From Pseudonocardia ammonioxydans (GTDB lineage: Bacteria; Actinomycetota; Actinomycetes; Mycobacteriales; Pseudonocardiaceae): a stretch of DNA of 64,000 nt. Of the stretch, positions 9,739 through 19,208 are shown in pieces. The notes beneath the pieces are model-generated. The model saw nothing but the letters and a program-made list of their open reading frames with translations. It had not been told where the DNA came from and did not search any database. A program made the translations under genes and the position numbers. Location of the stretch: assembly GCF_900115005.1 (NCBI RefSeq), contig NZ_FOUY01000002.1, forward strand, positions 248,001-312,000. The letters run 5' to 3'. Within the stretch, counting starts at the first letter, position 1, and each line of letters opens with the position of its first letter.

Positions 9739-10512
9739 TCAGCGGGCGGGCGCGACCGCCGACTCCGCGAGGTCGGTGAGGTCCTGCTGCGGAACGGCGT
9801 CGCCCGGTCCGCCCGCGGTGTCCGCGGCCACGACGAGCATCGCGACGCCGGTGGAGCCGTCCTGCGCCTGGGTGCGGGGTACCGCCAGCACCCCGACGGA
9901 CCCGTCGGTGGCACGGCATCCGGCGGCCCCGGCGGTCGTGCCGTCGGTCCGTACGGTCGCCTCCACCCACGAGCCCTCCGGGCCCTCGGGGCCCGCACCG
10001 CCGGGCCGCGGGCCGGCCGGCCCGACCGCCACCTGGGGTGCCGACCCGGCGTAGGCGGACTCGGCGGCACCGCGGGCGAACGCCTCGGCCGCCTGCCCGA
10101 CCGTCGTCCCGGCCGGTACGGCGACGAGCGCGGCCGCGGCGACCCCGCGGGGGGTGGCGTCCGCGGGGCAGTGGCCTGCGACGAACGGTGGGACCTCGGC
10201 GAGCCGGGTGAACGGGACCCCGAACACGTCCAGGCCCGGCGCCCCGGCAGGTGCGACGGTCCACCCCGAGGGCGGGGTCACCGCGAACGCCTCCGACGTC
10301 GCCGGGGCCGCCGCGGCCGGTTCCGGCCCGGTGGAGCCGCCGGACGTCAGCGCCGCGGCCGTGCCGGCCACGAGCAGCACCGCCACGACGGCGGCGAGCG
10401 CGGGCCGGAGCCGGCGCCCGGGACCGGGCGGGGAGTCGGGGGAAGGGGACCCGGCCGGGCGAGCCTGCGGTGGCGCGCCCGGACGGCTGGTCGTCGCCCG
10501 GCCGGAGGTCAC
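9739..10512 (-). CDS. Membrane-anchored extracytoplasmic protein, unknown function
   Basis: The 257-residue product has a Pro/Arg-rich cytoplasmic tail (1-35), one transmembrane helix (about 37-56, LRPALAAVVAVLLVAGTAAAL), an Ala/Pro linker and an outside domain of about 175 residues with PPSGWTVAP, a single pair of conserved-looking Cys (GHCPAD and AGCRATDG) that could form a disulfide, and an acidic end. I do not recognise the family. The short proS-facing gap (9691-9738) contains CCCCGG/CCGGGG arms that may end both convergent transcripts. Confidence 0.6.
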   Translation of the reverse strand: MTSGRATTSRPGAPPQARPAGSPSPDSPPGPGRRLRPALAAVVAVLLVAGTAAALTSGGSTGPEPAAAAPATSEAFAVTPPSGWTVAPAGAPGLDVFGVPFTRLAEVPPFVAGHCPADATPRGVAAAALVAVPAGTTVGQAAEAFARGAAESAYAGSAPQVAVGPAGPRPGGAGPEGPEGSWVEATVRTDGTTAGAAGCRATDGSVGVLAVPRTQAQDGSTGVAMLVVAADTAGGPGDAVPQQDLTDLAESAVAPAR

Positions 10513-10588
10513 CGGCGCAGCGTACGACGCGGTGCAACCGCGCCGGACGGCGGCTGCGGGAGCCGGGTCGTCGGGACGACCGCAGCGG

Positions 10589-10999
10589 TCAGCCGGGCAG
10601 CAGCGACAGCCGCACCGAGCGCGTCGGGTTGTCCACGTTGGTGTCGATCAGGCACACCGACTGCCAGGTGCCGAGCGCCGGGCGCCCGTCGAGCACCGGG
10701 ACCGTCATGGACGGCGGCACGAACGCCGGCAGCACGTGGTCGCGGCCGTGGCCCGCGCTGCCGTGCCGGTGCCGCCAGCGGTCGTCGGCGGGCAGGACCT
10801 CGCGGAGCTGGGCGAGCAGGTCCGCGTCGCTGCCCGCCCCGGTCTCGATCACCGCGATCCCGGCGGTGGCGTGCGGGACGAACACGTGGAGCAGGCCGTC
10901 GCCGCCGCCCGCGTCGGTGAGGAAACGTTCGATCCGGCTCGTCAGGTCGACCACGGTCTCCTCGGAGCCGGTCCGGATCTCGATCAGCTCGCTGTGCAC
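10589..10999 (-). CDS. YjbQ/UPF0047 family protein
   Basis: The 136-residue protein matches the UPF0047 family: GLLHVFVPHATAGIAVIE, the segment DRWRHRHGSAGHGRDHVLPAFV with its metal-binding His residues, GTWQSVCLIDTN and the end SVRLSLLPG. Members have weak thiamine-phosphate synthase activity in vitro; the physiological role is uncertain. The GTG start at 10999 has TAGGTT 6 nt upstream on the minus strand, fitting a leaderless transcript, and it diverges from the aminotransferase gene within 36 bp. Confidence 0.88.
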   Translation of the reverse strand: MHSELIEIRTGSEETVVDLTSRIERFLTDAGGGDGLLHVFVPHATAGIAVIETGAGSDADLLAQLREVLPADDRWRHRHGSAGHGRDHVLPAFVPPSMTVPVLDGRPALGTWQSVCLIDTNVDNPTRSVRLSLLPG

Positions 11000-11005
11000 G
11001 GGCCC

Positions 11006-11027
11006 AACCTAGGACCCTCGCTACGCT
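11006..11027. promoter_or_regulatory. Back-to-back leaderless promoters
   Basis: On the minus strand TAGGTT (11011-11006) lies 6 nt before the GTG of the YjbQ gene. On the plus strand TACGCT (11022-11027) lies 8 nt before the GTG of the aminotransferase. The two -10 boxes are only 10 bp apart, so the polymerases would compete or be coordinately controlled. Confidence 0.5.
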
Positions 11028-11035
11028 CGGGCAGC

Positions 11036-12118
11036 GTGGGAGACGTCGTGGAAGACACCGTCACGGCCTTCGGCCGGGAGTTGCCGCACCGTCCGGGCTA
11101 TCTCAACACCGCCAGTATCGGTGTGCCGCCGCTGTGTGCCTCCGCGGCGGTGGCCGAGGTGGTACGGCGGTGGGCGGAGGCCGACACCGCGCCCGCGGAC
11201 TTCGACGCCGACGTGGAGACCGCCCGCGCCGGGTTCGCCGCGATCACCGGGGTCCCGGTCGGCGACGTGGCGCAGGGCGCGACGGCGTCCGGGCTGATCG
11301 GCCCGCTGGCCGCGTCGGTCCCGGACGGCACCCGGGTGCTGGTCGCGGCCGGGGAGTTCTCCAGCGTCACCCGGCCGTTCGCGGCGCAGGCGCACCGCGG
11401 GGTGCGGGTCACCGAGGCACCCCTGGAGGAACTCGCCGCGCAGGCCGGCGGGCACGACCTCGTCGCGGTCTCGGCCGTGCAGTCCGCCGACGGCCGCCTC
11501 GCCGACCTCGGCGCGCTGCGGGCCGCCCGGGAGCGCCACGGCGTCCGGCTGCTGCTCGACGTGACCCAGGCCGCGGGCTGGCTGCCGCTGCGCGACGCCC
11601 GGGCCGACGCCGTCGTCGGGGCGGGGTACAAGTGGCTGCTCGGCCCGCGCGGCACCGCCTGGCTGGCCCAGCGGCCGTCCTGGGTGGAGGGTCCGCCGGG
11701 CGGGCAGCGGTGGCCGGAGGTCGTCCGGCACGGCGCAGGGTGGTACGGCGCCCGGGACCGTTGGGGCGGCGGGCTCTACACCCCGGACCCACCGGCCCGC
11801 CCCGGCCCGGCCGGTGCCGAGGAGGCACCGGTGTGGATCGCCCACGCCGGGTCCGCGGTGACGGTGCCGTGGCTGGCCTCGCTCGACCCGGCGGCGCTGC
11901 GGGCGCACTGCGCCGGGCTCGCCGACGACCTGCGCGAGCGGCTCGGCATGGCACCCACCGGGTCGGCGATCGTGTCCGTGCGGGCCGACGGCGCGGCCGG
12001 GAAGCTGGCCGCGGCCGGGATCCGCGCGGCAGTCCGCGACGGCGCCGCGCGGCTGTCGTTCCACCTGGCCAACACCCCCGACGACGTCGACCTGGCCGTC
12101 CGGGCGCTGCGCTCCTGA
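11036..12118 (+). CDS. Class V aminotransferase-fold protein
   Basis: The 360-residue protein has the fold-type I PLP enzyme layout of the NifS/Csd/isopenicillin epimerase group: ELPHRPGYLNTASIGVPP near the start, the cofactor Asp region LLLDVTQAAGWLPL, and the PLP lysine in VVGAGYKWLLGPRGTAWLA. The Cys-containing loop of true cysteine desulfurases is not apparent, so a generic aminotransferase or epimerase is the safer call. Substrate is unknown. GTG 11036 is used because TACGCT lies 8 nt upstream and the conserved fold starts soon after. Confidence 0.8.
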   Translation: MGDVVEDTVTAFGRELPHRPGYLNTASIGVPPLCASAAVAEVVRRWAEADTAPADFDADVETARAGFAAITGVPVGDVAQGATASGLIGPLAASVPDGTRVLVAAGEFSSVTRPFAAQAHRGVRVTEAPLEELAAQAGGHDLVAVSAVQSADGRLADLGALRAARERHGVRLLLDVTQAAGWLPLRDARADAVVGAGYKWLLGPRGTAWLAQRPSWVEGPPGGQRWPEVVRHGAGWYGARDRWGGGLYTPDPPARPGPAGAEEAPVWIAHAGSAVTVPWLASLDPAALRAHCAGLADDLRERLGMAPTGSAIVSVRADGAAGKLAAAGIRAAVRDGAARLSFHLANTPDDVDLAVRALRS

Positions 12119-12135
12119 CCGGGCCGTCGCGGAGC

Positions 12136-12630
12136 TCAGGACCGCCCGGGGAAGACCGGCACGACGGGGGAGCGCTCGGTCACCCGGCGCCAGAACGCGA
12201 GCCGCCCGGTGCACTCGATCATGGCTTTCAGCCCCGCCTCGCGGAGCGGGACCTGCGCGGACCGCTCGGTCACCGACCGCCAGGCCGCGATCGCGTCGGT
12301 CTCCGCCGAGACCAGCAGCGCGCCCGCGGACGGTGCGTCGACGACCGGCTGCGGCGGGGTGTAGGCGGGCTGCGCCGAGACCGGGCGTGCCCCGACGTCG
12401 ACGGAGAGGGTCTGGGTGATCTGTCCGCGCAGCGTCGTGTGCGCCTCGATGTCACTGCGGGCCCGGTCGGCCCAGTCGGGTGGCACGAACGCCAGCGCCA
12501 TCTTGTAGGCCCACAGCGCGGCGTGCTCGCTGGCCAGCGCCCGCTGCAGGGCCTCCACGGTGACCTGCGGGATGCTCTGGTCGTCCTGCTCCTGCGACGC
12601 GGGGGCCCGGACGGCGGAGGGCCGGTTCAC
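12136..12630 (-). CDS. Ferritin-like domain protein (DUF4439)
   Basis: The 164-residue protein is a predicted four-helix bundle: LQRALASEHAALWAYKMAL, DIEAHTTLRGQITQTL, a Pro-rich YTPPQPVVD loop, AWRSVTERSAQVPLREAG and a closing Trp-Arg-rich helix. This layout matches the actinobacterial DUF4439 ferritin-like family. Metal binding is not certain. Its GTG start overlaps the stop of the upstream lipoprotein gene (GTGA), so the two are translationally coupled and probably act as a pair. Confidence 0.75.
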   Translation of the reverse strand: MNRPSAVRAPASQEQDDQSIPQVTVEALQRALASEHAALWAYKMALAFVPPDWADRARSDIEAHTTLRGQITQTLSVDVGARPVSAQPAYTPPQPVVDAPSAGALLVSAETDAIAAWRSVTERSAQVPLREAGLKAMIECTGRLAFWRRVTERSPVVPVFPGRS

Positions 12631-13130
12631 TGCAGCACCGCCGCGTAGGTCGCGCAGCAGGCGGCCACCTCGGCGACCAGCCCGACCTGCAGGGCGGACG
12701 CCTGCGGGACGACCTCGCCCGCGGTCCGTGCGGCGGCCGCGACCGAGTCGCGCACCGCGGCGAGGTCCGCCGCCGGCGGGCTCGCCGGGGTGGGCGCCGA
12801 ACCGGGCGCGCGGCCGCCTGCCTGGTCGAGCGCGGCGGCGTGCTCCATCCGGGCCGCCCGCAGCGGCTCGAGCCGTCCGGCCAGCGCCGGGTCGGCGGTG
12901 ACGGCCGCGACCGCCAGGGCCGCGTCCATCCGGGCGGCGTCGGCCAGCGCCAGGAGCGCGTCGGTCGCGTCGTCCTGCCGTTGCCCGCCCGGTGCGCAGG
13001 CGGCGAGGACCGGGGGGAGGGCGACGGTCGCCGCGGTCGTCGCGAGCATCCGGCGCCGGGTGAACGCGCGGGCCGGGTGTCGCCGGGCTGTCCCGGCCGG
13101 CATCGGCACGGCTCGTCTCCGGTCGCTCAC
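12627..13130 (-). CDS. Probable lipoprotein with helical domain
   Basis: The 167-residue product has a twin-Arg type signal (RRRMLATTAATVALPPVLAAC) ending in a lipobox, with Cys about residue 45. The mature part is Ala-rich and helical (ALLALADAARMDAALAVAAV; AAVRDSVAAAARTAGEVVPQ). It may itself be ferritin-like, matching its coupled partner downstream, but no motif proves this. The start codon is GTG 13130. An extracytoplasmic, membrane-anchored location is predicted. Confidence 0.6.
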   Translation of the reverse strand: MSDRRRAVPMPAGTARRHPARAFTRRRMLATTAATVALPPVLAACAPGGQRQDDATDALLALADAARMDAALAVAAVTADPALAGRLEPLRAARMEHAAALDQAGGRAPGSAPTPASPPAADLAAVRDSVAAAARTAGEVVPQASALQVGLVAEVAACCATYAAVLQ

Positions 13131-13246
13131 GAACGGTCATGCTGCCAGCCGGTCCCGGGCGTCCTGTCACCGACCGGGCGACCTGCCCGCTGCCGGACGG
13201 CACGCGTCCTGCCGACCGCGGCCGACGGCGGCCGGGACGAACGCGC

Positions 13247-13544
13247 TAGGCTCGTCGGCCGTCCCTGCCGTCATCCGGTCCGGCGCCCCGCCGCCCGCGA
13301 CGGTGCCCGTTCCCGAGCCGAGCCGCGATGCGGTCGTGCCCGGGTGCGGTCACGCCGACGACAGGAGCGGCCACCGCGGCGGGGCCCGGGCGGGAACGGC
13401 CGGCGACGCACGTGATCACGACCGGCGCGGGCACGACGGCGGCCGGGCACGACCGACCCGAGCACGACGAAGCTGAACGACGACGAAGCCGAACGCCACC
13501 GAAGCTGAACGACACCGAAGCCGAACGACGAGGAGAGACACCCG
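13247..13544 (+). promoter_or_regulatory. rimP-nusA operon promoter and long leader
   Basis: TAGGCT (13247-13252) is the best -10 box upstream of rimP and would give a leader of about 285 nt with no supported gene. The last 75 nt before the ribosome binding site (about 13468-13530) hold four 14-16 bp direct repeats of the type CGAAGCTGAACGAC / CGAAGCCGAACG. Leader control of nusA operons is known in other bacteria; here it is only suggested by the length and repeats. Confidence 0.4.
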
Positions 13545-14147
13545 ATGCGCAGTCCGGACCCCGCACAGCTGGCCGACCAGCTGCGCGGCGTGCTCGAGCC
13601 CGTCGTCGTCGGCGCCGGGCTGGAGATCGACGCCGTCGAGGTCCGCACCGCAGGCCGCCGGCACGCGGTGAAGCTCGTCGTCGACCTGCCGGAGGGCTCC
13701 ACCGCCACCGGCATCGACCTCGACGACATCGCCCGGCTCAGCCGGACCGCCGCCGCCGAGCTGGACCCGCACGAGCACCTGATCGAGGGTTCCTACACCC
13801 TCGAGGTGACCTCGCCGGGTGTCGACCGGCCGCTCACCCGGCCCCGGCACTGGCGGCGGAACTTCCTGCGGCTGGCCCGGATCACCCTCGCCGGCGGCGA
13901 CAGCATCGACGCCCGGATCGGGCGCGCCGACGACGAGCGGGTGCAGGTGGCGGTGCCCGGTCGCAAGGAGCCCGAGCTGCGCGAGATCGCCTACAGCGAC
14001 GTGGCGCACGCCCAGGTACAGGTGGAGTTCAAGCCCGCGCCGAAGGCCGAGACCGCCCTGCTGGGGGCGGACGGGGCCGGCGCCGACGGTGTCATCAGCG
14101 AGAGCAGCACGAGCAGCGAGACCAGCGCGGACGAGGAGAACCGGTGA
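13545..14147 (+). CDS. rimP: Ribosome maturation factor RimP
   Basis: RimP assists maturation of the 30S subunit. The 200-residue protein shows the N-terminal domain ([30 protein letters not shown]), the conserved [15 protein letters not shown] and the C-terminal SH3-like region ([16 protein letters not shown]), then a Ser/Thr-rich tail that is longer than usual. ATG 13545 follows AGGAGAG. Its stop overlaps the nusA start (GTGA), as is usual for this operon. Confidence 0.95.
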   Translation: MRSPDPAQLADQLRGVLEPVVVGAGLEIDAVEVRTAGRRHAVKLVVDLPEGSTATGIDLDDIARLSRTAAAELDPHEHLIEGSYTLEVTSPGVDRPLTRPRHWRRNFLRLARITLAGGDSIDARIGRADDERVQVAVPGRKEPELREIAYSDVAHAQVQVEFKPAPKAETALLGADGAGADGVISESSTSSETSADEENR

Positions 14148-15184
14148 ACGTCGACATTCCCGCACTGCGGGCCATCGAGCGGGACAAGGAGATCCCGTTC
14201 GAGACGGTGCTGGAGGCGATCGAGACCGCGCTGCTCACCGCCTACAAGCACACCGAGGGCAGCTACTACGACGCCCGGGTCGACATCGACCGCAAGACCG
14301 GGGTCGTCCGCGTGCTGGCCCGGGCGCCCGAGGACGCCGCCGACGACGGCACCCCCGGCCCGGAGTTCGACGACACTCCGGAGGGCTTCGGCCGCATCGC
14401 GGCCACCACCGCCCGCCAGGTGATCGTCCAGCGGCTGCGCGACGCCGAGCACGAGCGCACCTACGGCGAGTTCGCCACGAAGGAGGGCGAGGTCGTCGCC
14501 GGCGTCGTGCAGCGCGACGCCCGGGCCAACGCCCGCGGTGTGGTCGTCGTCGCGCTCGGCGGCTCCGGGGGCACCGAGGCGGTCCTCCCGGCTGCCGAGC
14601 AGGTGCCCGGCGAGGTGTACTCGCACGGCGATCGGATCCGGTGCTATGTCATCGGGGTCACCCGGGGCCCGCGCGGTACCTCGATCACGCTCTCCCGCAC
14701 GCACCCCAACCTGGTGCGCAAGCTGTTCGCGCTCGAGGTGCCCGAGCTCGTCGACGGCTCGGTCGAGATCGTCTCGGTGGCCCGCGAGTCCGGCTTCCGC
14801 TCCAAGATCGCGGTCCGGTCGACCCGGCCCGGCCTCAACGCCAAGGGCGCCTGCATCGGCCCGATGGGCGCGCGGGTCCGTGGCGTGATGGGCGAGCTCG
14901 CCGGCGAGAAGATCGACATCATCGACTGGTCCGAGGACCCGGCCGAGTTCGTCGGGAACGCGCTGTCCCCGTCGAAGGTGGTGTCGGTGACGGTGCTGGA
15001 CGAGCGCGCCCGGATCGCCCGCGTGGTCGTCCCGGACTTCCAGCTGTCGCTGGCCATCGGCAAGGAGGGGCAGAACGCCCGGCTGGCCGCCCGGCTCACC
15101 GGCTGGAAGATCGACATCCGGAGCGACGCGGACCCGCGCCACCCGGTCGGGCCCGACGGCGACCCGGTCGAGGTGCCGTCGTAG
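14144..15184 (+). CDS. nusA: Transcription termination/antitermination factor NusA
   Basis: NusA binds RNA polymerase and modulates pausing, termination and antitermination. The 346-residue product has the N-terminal polymerase-binding domain ([20 protein letters not shown]), an S1 domain ([19 protein letters not shown]), and two KH domains ([20 protein letters not shown] and [20 protein letters not shown]). It lacks the acidic C-terminal repeats of E. coli NusA, as expected in actinobacteria. GTG 14144 overlaps the rimP stop. Confidence 0.96.
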   Translation: MNVDIPALRAIERDKEIPFETVLEAIETALLTAYKHTEGSYYDARVDIDRKTGVVRVLARAPEDAADDGTPGPEFDDTPEGFGRIAATTARQVIVQRLRDAEHERTYGEFATKEGEVVAGVVQRDARANARGVVVVALGGSGGTEAVLPAAEQVPGEVYSHGDRIRCYVIGVTRGPRGTSITLSRTHPNLVRKLFALEVPELVDGSVEIVSVARESGFRSKIAVRSTRPGLNAKGACIGPMGARVRGVMGELAGEKIDIIDWSEDPAEFVGNALSPSKVVSVTVLDERARIARVVVPDFQLSLAIGKEGQNARLAARLTGWKIDIRSDADPRHPVGPDGDPVEVPS

Positions 15185-15268
15185 GCCGGGAACCAGGCGT
15201 GATCGGGGAACAGCGTGACGATCACCGCGAGTGGCCGGGCGAGGGAATGACGGGTGGCGACCCTGCGC

Positions 15269-15274
15269 TACACT
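15269..15274 (+). promoter_or_regulatory. Internal -10 box ahead of ylxR-infB
   Basis: TACACT lies 5 nt before the GTG chosen as the ylxR start. It may provide a second, leaderless promoter for ylxR-infB inside the operon. Confidence 0.4.
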
Positions 15275-15279
15275 CACAT

Positions 15280-15609
15280 GTGGTCCGCGGACGCGGTCCG
15301 TCGCCCACCGGCTCCCGGTCGATCCCGATCCGGACCTGTGTGGGCTGCCGGACCCGGGAACGGGCCGACGAACTGTTGCGTGTGGTCGCGGAGAACGGAC
15401 ATCTCGTCCCGGATCCGCGCCGCCGCCTCCCCGGCCGGGGTGCGTGGTTGCACCCCGTGGCGGGGTGCCTGGACAAGGCCGAGCGTCGCTCGGCCTTCGC
15501 CCGGGCGTTGCGCCTCCGGGGCAAGCCGGGGACCGACGCCCTCCGGCGGTGGTTGCAGGATCAGCAGGGGCCCGGGAGCCTCCCGGGCCCGTCATCGGAA
15601 GAAGGCTAG
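15280..15609 (+). CDS. ylxR: YlxR family RNA-binding protein
   Basis: The 109-residue protein contains the YlxR (DUF448) signature IRTCVGCRTRERADELLRVV and RRLPGRGAWLHPVAGCLDKAE, with the paired Cys of the first motif. YlxR proteins bind RNA or act on RNase P or rnpB in some bacteria and always sit between nusA and infB, as here. GTG 15280 gives a family-like length. An in-frame ATG at 15247 would add 11 residues. Confidence 0.9.
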   Translation: MVRGRGPSPTGSRSIPIRTCVGCRTRERADELLRVVAENGHLVPDPRRRLPGRGAWLHPVAGCLDKAERRSAFARALRLRGKPGTDALRRWLQDQQGPGSLPGPSSEEG

Positions 15610-15721
15610 GTCGACCAGTCATGAGCCAGCAGTGAAGATCGCACCATGAACGTGCTTCGACACTAGGTTCGAGGTCGAGCGGGATGCTGCCGCCCGGCCT
15701 CCGGTCAGGACAAGGAGAGCA

Positions 15722-18700
15722 GTGGCAGGCAAGGCCCGCGTGCACGAGCTCGCGAAGGAGCTCGGACTCAGCAGTAAGCAGGTCCTCAGCAAGCTGCAGG
15801 ACCTCGGGGAGTACGTGAAGTCTCCCTCCTCCACCGTGGAGGCCCCCGTCGCGCGCAAGCTGCGCGACGCCATGGCCTCCGGCGGCGGTGGCGGCAACGG
15901 CCAGCGGCGTGGCTCCGGTGCGCCCGGTGGCGGCCGCCCGCGTGCCGGTGGTGCCGCCCCGCGCGGCGGTTCCGGCGCGCCGTCGCCGTCCCGCCCGAGC
16001 GCGCCCAAGCCCGGCCCGACCCCCGGTGCGGCCTCGCCGTCCCGGCCGGCGCCGAAGCCGGGTCCGCGTCCGGGCCCGCCCGCACCCGCCCCGGGTGCCC
16101 CGTCCCCGTCCCAGCCGGCCGCCGGTTCGGACGTCCCGAAGCCGGGCCCGGCCGCGCCGAAGCCCGGTCCGCAGCCGCAGGCCCCGGCTGCCGACGCGTC
16201 CGCGCCGGCTGCGCCGAAGCCCGGTCCCGCCGCGCCCAAGCCCGGCCCGAAGCCGGGCCCGGCCGCGCCGAAGCCCGGCCCCAAGCCGGGTGGCCAGGGC
16301 CAGGGTGGTCAGGGTCAGGGTGGCGGTGCGCCGCGTCCCGGTGGCGAGGGCCAGCGCGGCCCGAAGCCCGGGGGGCAGCGCCCGCCGCGCGTCGGCAACA
16401 ACCCGTTCGGTGTCGGCCAGGGCTCGCCCAAGCCGGGACCGCGCCCCGGTCCGCCCGCCCAGCAGGGTGGCGGCCAGCAGCAGGGTGGCGGCCGTCCGGA
16501 GGCGCCGGCGGCGCGCTCCGGTGAGGCTCCGCCGCGTCCGCCCCGTCCGGGTGGCGGCGCCGGTGCCGGCGGACCGCGTCCGTCGCCGAACAACATGCCC
16601 CCGCGCCCGAACCCGGGCATGATGCCCGCGCGTCCGGCGGCCGGCCGGCCCGGCCCCGGTGGCCGTGGCGGTCCCGGCGGTGGCCGTGGTGGCCCCGGTG
16701 GCGGCCGTGGCGGTCCCGGTGGCGGTCGTCCCGGTGGCGGCGGCGGTTTCCGTCCCGGTGGCGGCGGCCCGGGTGGTCCGCCCCCGGCCGGTGGCTTCCG
16801 TGGTCGTCCCGGTGGCGGCGGCGGTCGTGGTCGCGGCGGTGCCGCGGGCGCGTTCGGCCGTCCCGGCGGCCCGGCCCGTCGTGGCCGCAAGTCGAAGCGG
16901 CAGAAGCGCCAGGAGTTCGACTCGATGGCCGCGCCCTCGGTGGGCGGCGTCCGCCTGCCCAAGGGTAACGGCGAGACGATCCGGCTGCCGCGTGGCGCGT
17001 CGCTGACCGACTTCGCCGAGAAGATCAACGCCAACCCGGCCTCGCTGGTGCAGGTGTTGTTCCATCTCGGTGAGATGGTGACGGCGACCGCGTCGGTGTC
17101 CGACGAGGTCCTGGAGCTGCTCGGCCAGGAGATGAACTACCGGGTGCAGGTCGTCTCCCCCGAGGAGGAGGACCGCGCGCTGCTCGAGTCGTTCGACATC
17201 GAGTTCGGTGACCCGGGCGACGAGGACGCGCTGGCGGCCCGGCCGCCGGTCGTGACCGTCATGGGTCACGTCGACCACGGTAAGACGCGACTGCTGGACA
17301 CGGTCCGCAAGGCGAACGTCCGCGAGGGCGAGTCGGGCGGCATCACCCAGCACATCGGTGCGTACCAGGTGTCGACCGAGCTCGAGGGCGTGGAGCGGCT
17401 CATCACGATGATCGACACCCCGGGTCACGAGGCGTTCACCGCCATGCGTGCCCGCGGTGCGAAGTCCACCGACATCGCGGTCATCGTGGTGGCGGCGGAC
17501 GACGGCGTGATGCCGCAGACCGTCGAGTCGATCAACCACGCCCAGGCGGCGGACCTGCCGATCGTGGTCGCGGTCAACAAGATCGACGTCGAGGGCGCGA
17601 ACCCGGACAAGATCCGTCAGCAGCTCACCGAGTACAACCTGGTGGCCGAGGAGTACGGCGGCGACACGATGTTCGTCGAGATCTCCGCCAAGCAGGGCAC
17701 CAACATCGAGGGGCTGCTCGAGGCGATCCTGCTGACCGCGGACGCGGCGCTCGACCTGCGGGCCAACCCGGACATGGAGGCCCAGGGCGTCACGATCGAG
17801 GGGCACCTGGACCGCGGCCGCGGCCCGGTGGCCACCGTCCTGGTCCAGCGCGGCACGCTGAAGGTCGGCGACTCGGTCGTCGCCGGCGACGCCTCCGGCC
17901 GGGTCCGGCGGATGATCGACGAGCACGGCGAGGACGTCACCGAGGCGCTCCCGTCGCGCCCGGTGCAGGTCATCGGTCTGACGTCGGTGCCGGGTGCGGG
18001 CGACACGTTCCTCGTCGTGGACGAGGACCGGGTGGCCCGCCAGATCGCCGACCGGCGGCGCGCCCGCGAGCGCAACGCCGAGCTGGCGAGCCGGCGCAAG
18101 CGCGTCAGCCTGGAGGACCTGGACGCCGCGCTCAAGGAGACCAACACCCTCAACCTGATCATCAAGGGTGACAACTCGGGCACCGTGGAGGCGCTCGAGG
18201 AGTCCCTGATGAAGCTGGACGTGGGGGACGAGGTCGACCTGCGCGTCATCCACCGCGGCGTCGGTGGCATCACCGAGGGCGACATCAACCTCGCCATCGC
18301 GGACAACGTCATCGTCATGGGCTTCAACGTCCGTGCCGAGGGCAAGGCCACCGAGCTGGCCACCCGCGAGGGCGTGGAGATCCGCTACTACTCGGTGATC
18401 TACCAGGCGATCGAGGAGATCGAGGCGGCCCTGAAGGGCATGCTGAAGCCGGAGTACGAGGAGGTCGAGCTGGGCCGCGCCGAGGTCCGCGAGGTCTTCA
18501 AGTCCTCCAAGTTCGGCACGATCGCCGGTTGCCTCGTGATGGGTGGGGAGATCCGCCGGAACGCCCGGGCGCGCCTGCTGCGCGACTCGACGGTGATCCA
18601 CGAGAACCTCCCGATCTCCTCGCTGCGTCGGTTCAAGGACGACGTGGTCGAGGTCCGCGAGGGCTACGAGTGCGGTATCACGCTCGGCAGCTACTCCGAC

Positions 18701-18757
18701 ATCAAGGTCGACGACGTCATCGAGACGTTCGAGATGCGCGAGAAGCCGCGCGCCTGA
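15722..18757 (+). CDS. infB: Translation initiation factor IF-2
   Basis: IF-2 is the GTPase that places initiator tRNA on the ribosome. The 1011-residue product has the N-terminal helical module ([20 protein letters not shown]), a roughly 330-residue Pro/Gly/Arg-rich linker with many PKPGP and GGRGGPGG repeats, a second IF2-N module, then the G domain with [12 protein letters not shown] (P-loop), DTPGHEAF (G3) and NKID (G4), and the C-terminal fMet-tRNA domains. The linker is long, as is typical in actinobacteria. GTG 15722 follows AAGGAGAGCA. The 15610-15721 gap may hold an internal promoter (TAGGTT at 15665-15670). Confidence 0.98.
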   Translation: MAGKARVHELAKELGLSSKQVLSKLQDLGEYVKSPSSTVEAPVARKLRDAMASGGGGGNGQRRGSGAPGGGRPRAGGAAPRGGSGAPSPSRPSAPKPGPTPGAASPSRPAPKPGPRPGPPAPAPGAPSPSQPAAGSDVPKPGPAAPKPGPQPQAPAADASAPAAPKPGPAAPKPGPKPGPAAPKPGPKPGGQGQGGQGQGGGAPRPGGEGQRGPKPGGQRPPRVGNNPFGVGQGSPKPGPRPGPPAQQGGGQQQGGGRPEAPAARSGEAPPRPPRPGGGAGAGGPRPSPNNMPPRPNPGMMPARPAAGRPGPGGRGGPGGGRGGPGGGRGGPGGGRPGGGGGFRPGGGGPGGPPPAGGFRGRPGGGGGRGRGGAAGAFGRPGGPARRGRKSKRQKRQEFDSMAAPSVGGVRLPKGNGETIRLPRGASLTDFAEKINANPASLVQVLFHLGEMVTATASVSDEVLELLGQEMNYRVQVVSPEEEDRALLESFDIEFGDPGDEDALAARPPVVTVMGHVDHGKTRLLDTVRKANVREGESGGITQHIGAYQVSTELEGVERLITMIDTPGHEAFTAMRARGAKSTDIAVIVVAADDGVMPQTVESINHAQAADLPIVVAVNKIDVEGANPDKIRQQLTEYNLVAEEYGGDTMFVEISAKQGTNIEGLLEAILLTADAALDLRANPDMEAQGVTIEGHLDRGRGPVATVLVQRGTLKVGDSVVAGDASGRVRRMIDEHGEDVTEALPSRPVQVIGLTSVPGAGDTFLVVDEDRVARQIADRRRARERNAELASRRKRVSLEDLDAALKETNTLNLIIKGDNSGTVEALEESLMKLDVGDEVDLRVIHRGVGGITEGDINLAIADNVIVMGFNVRAEGKATELATREGVEIRYYSVIYQAIEEIEAALKGMLKPEYEEVELGRAEVREVFKSSKFGTIAGCLVMGGEIRRNARARLLRDSTVIHENLPISSLRRFKDDVVEVREGYECGITLGSYSDIKVDDVIETFEMREKPRA

Positions 18758-18765
18758 GCTCGGCT

Positions 18766-18802
18766 CGACGGGGCGGTCGGTGATGCACCGGCCGCCCCGT
18801 CG
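18766..18802 (+). terminator. 17-bp stem hairpin after infB
   Basis: Arms 18766-18782 and 18786-18802 pair over 17 bp with a single G-U wobble and a 3-nt loop. The hairpin begins 9 nt after the infB stop and ends just before the ribosome binding site of ylxP. No U-tract follows, so it may be a partial terminator or an RNA processing and stability element that lowers downstream expression. Confidence 0.6.
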
Positions 18803-18822
18803 GCGTCTCCCGGGAGGTGGGC

Positions 18823-19119
18823 ATGTACGTCGGTGCCCTGGAGTGCGACGTCCTGCTCGGCGACGTCCGCTCGCTGAAGCAGAAGCGGTCCGCGGTGCGC
18901 CCGCTGCTCGCCGAGCTGCGCCGGTTCGAGGTCGCCGCGGCCGAGGCCGGGCACCAGGACCTGTACCGGCGCGCGCTGATCGGGGTGAGCTGCGTGTCCG
19001 CCGACGCCGGGCACGTGCAGGCACTGCTGGAGCGGTGCGAGCGGCTCGTCGCCGCCCGTCCCGAGCTGGAACTGCTGTCCGCCCGGATCCGCCTGTTCGG
19101 CCCGGACGACGAGGACTGA
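18823..19119 (+). CDS. ylxP: YlxP family protein (DUF503)
   Basis: The 98-residue product matches DUF503/Ylx[24 protein letters not shown] at the start, then [21 protein letters not shown] and [19 protein letters not shown]. The biochemical role is poorly known; the gene normally lies between infB and rbfA, as here. ATG 18823 follows GGGAGG at five bases. A GTG two codons upstream is possible but less likely. Confidence 0.92.
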   Translation: MYVGALECDVLLGDVRSLKQKRSAVRPLLAELRRFEVAAAEAGHQDLYRRALIGVSCVSADAGHVQALLERCERLVAARPELELLSARIRLFGPDDED

Positions 19120-19171
19120 CGGCGCCGGTGCCGGCCCGGGCGTCGGACCGGACCCCGGCCCGGCCCACGCC

Positions 19172-19177
19172 TAGACT
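19172..19177 (+). promoter_or_regulatory. rbfA -10 box
   Basis: TAGACT lies about 31 bp before the rbfA start and would give a short leader containing the hairpin ACCGGCAAGCCGGT and the AAGGAG ribosome binding site. Confidence 0.4.
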
Positions 19178-19208
19178 CGGACCGGCAAGCCGGTGGAAGG
19201 AGCACGAC

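Noticed and set aside
10154-11035. Long N-terminal extension of the aminotransferase in the same frame
   Set aside because: It runs antisense through two supported minus-strand genes, has shadow composition, and a leaderless GTG at 11036 fits the family start.
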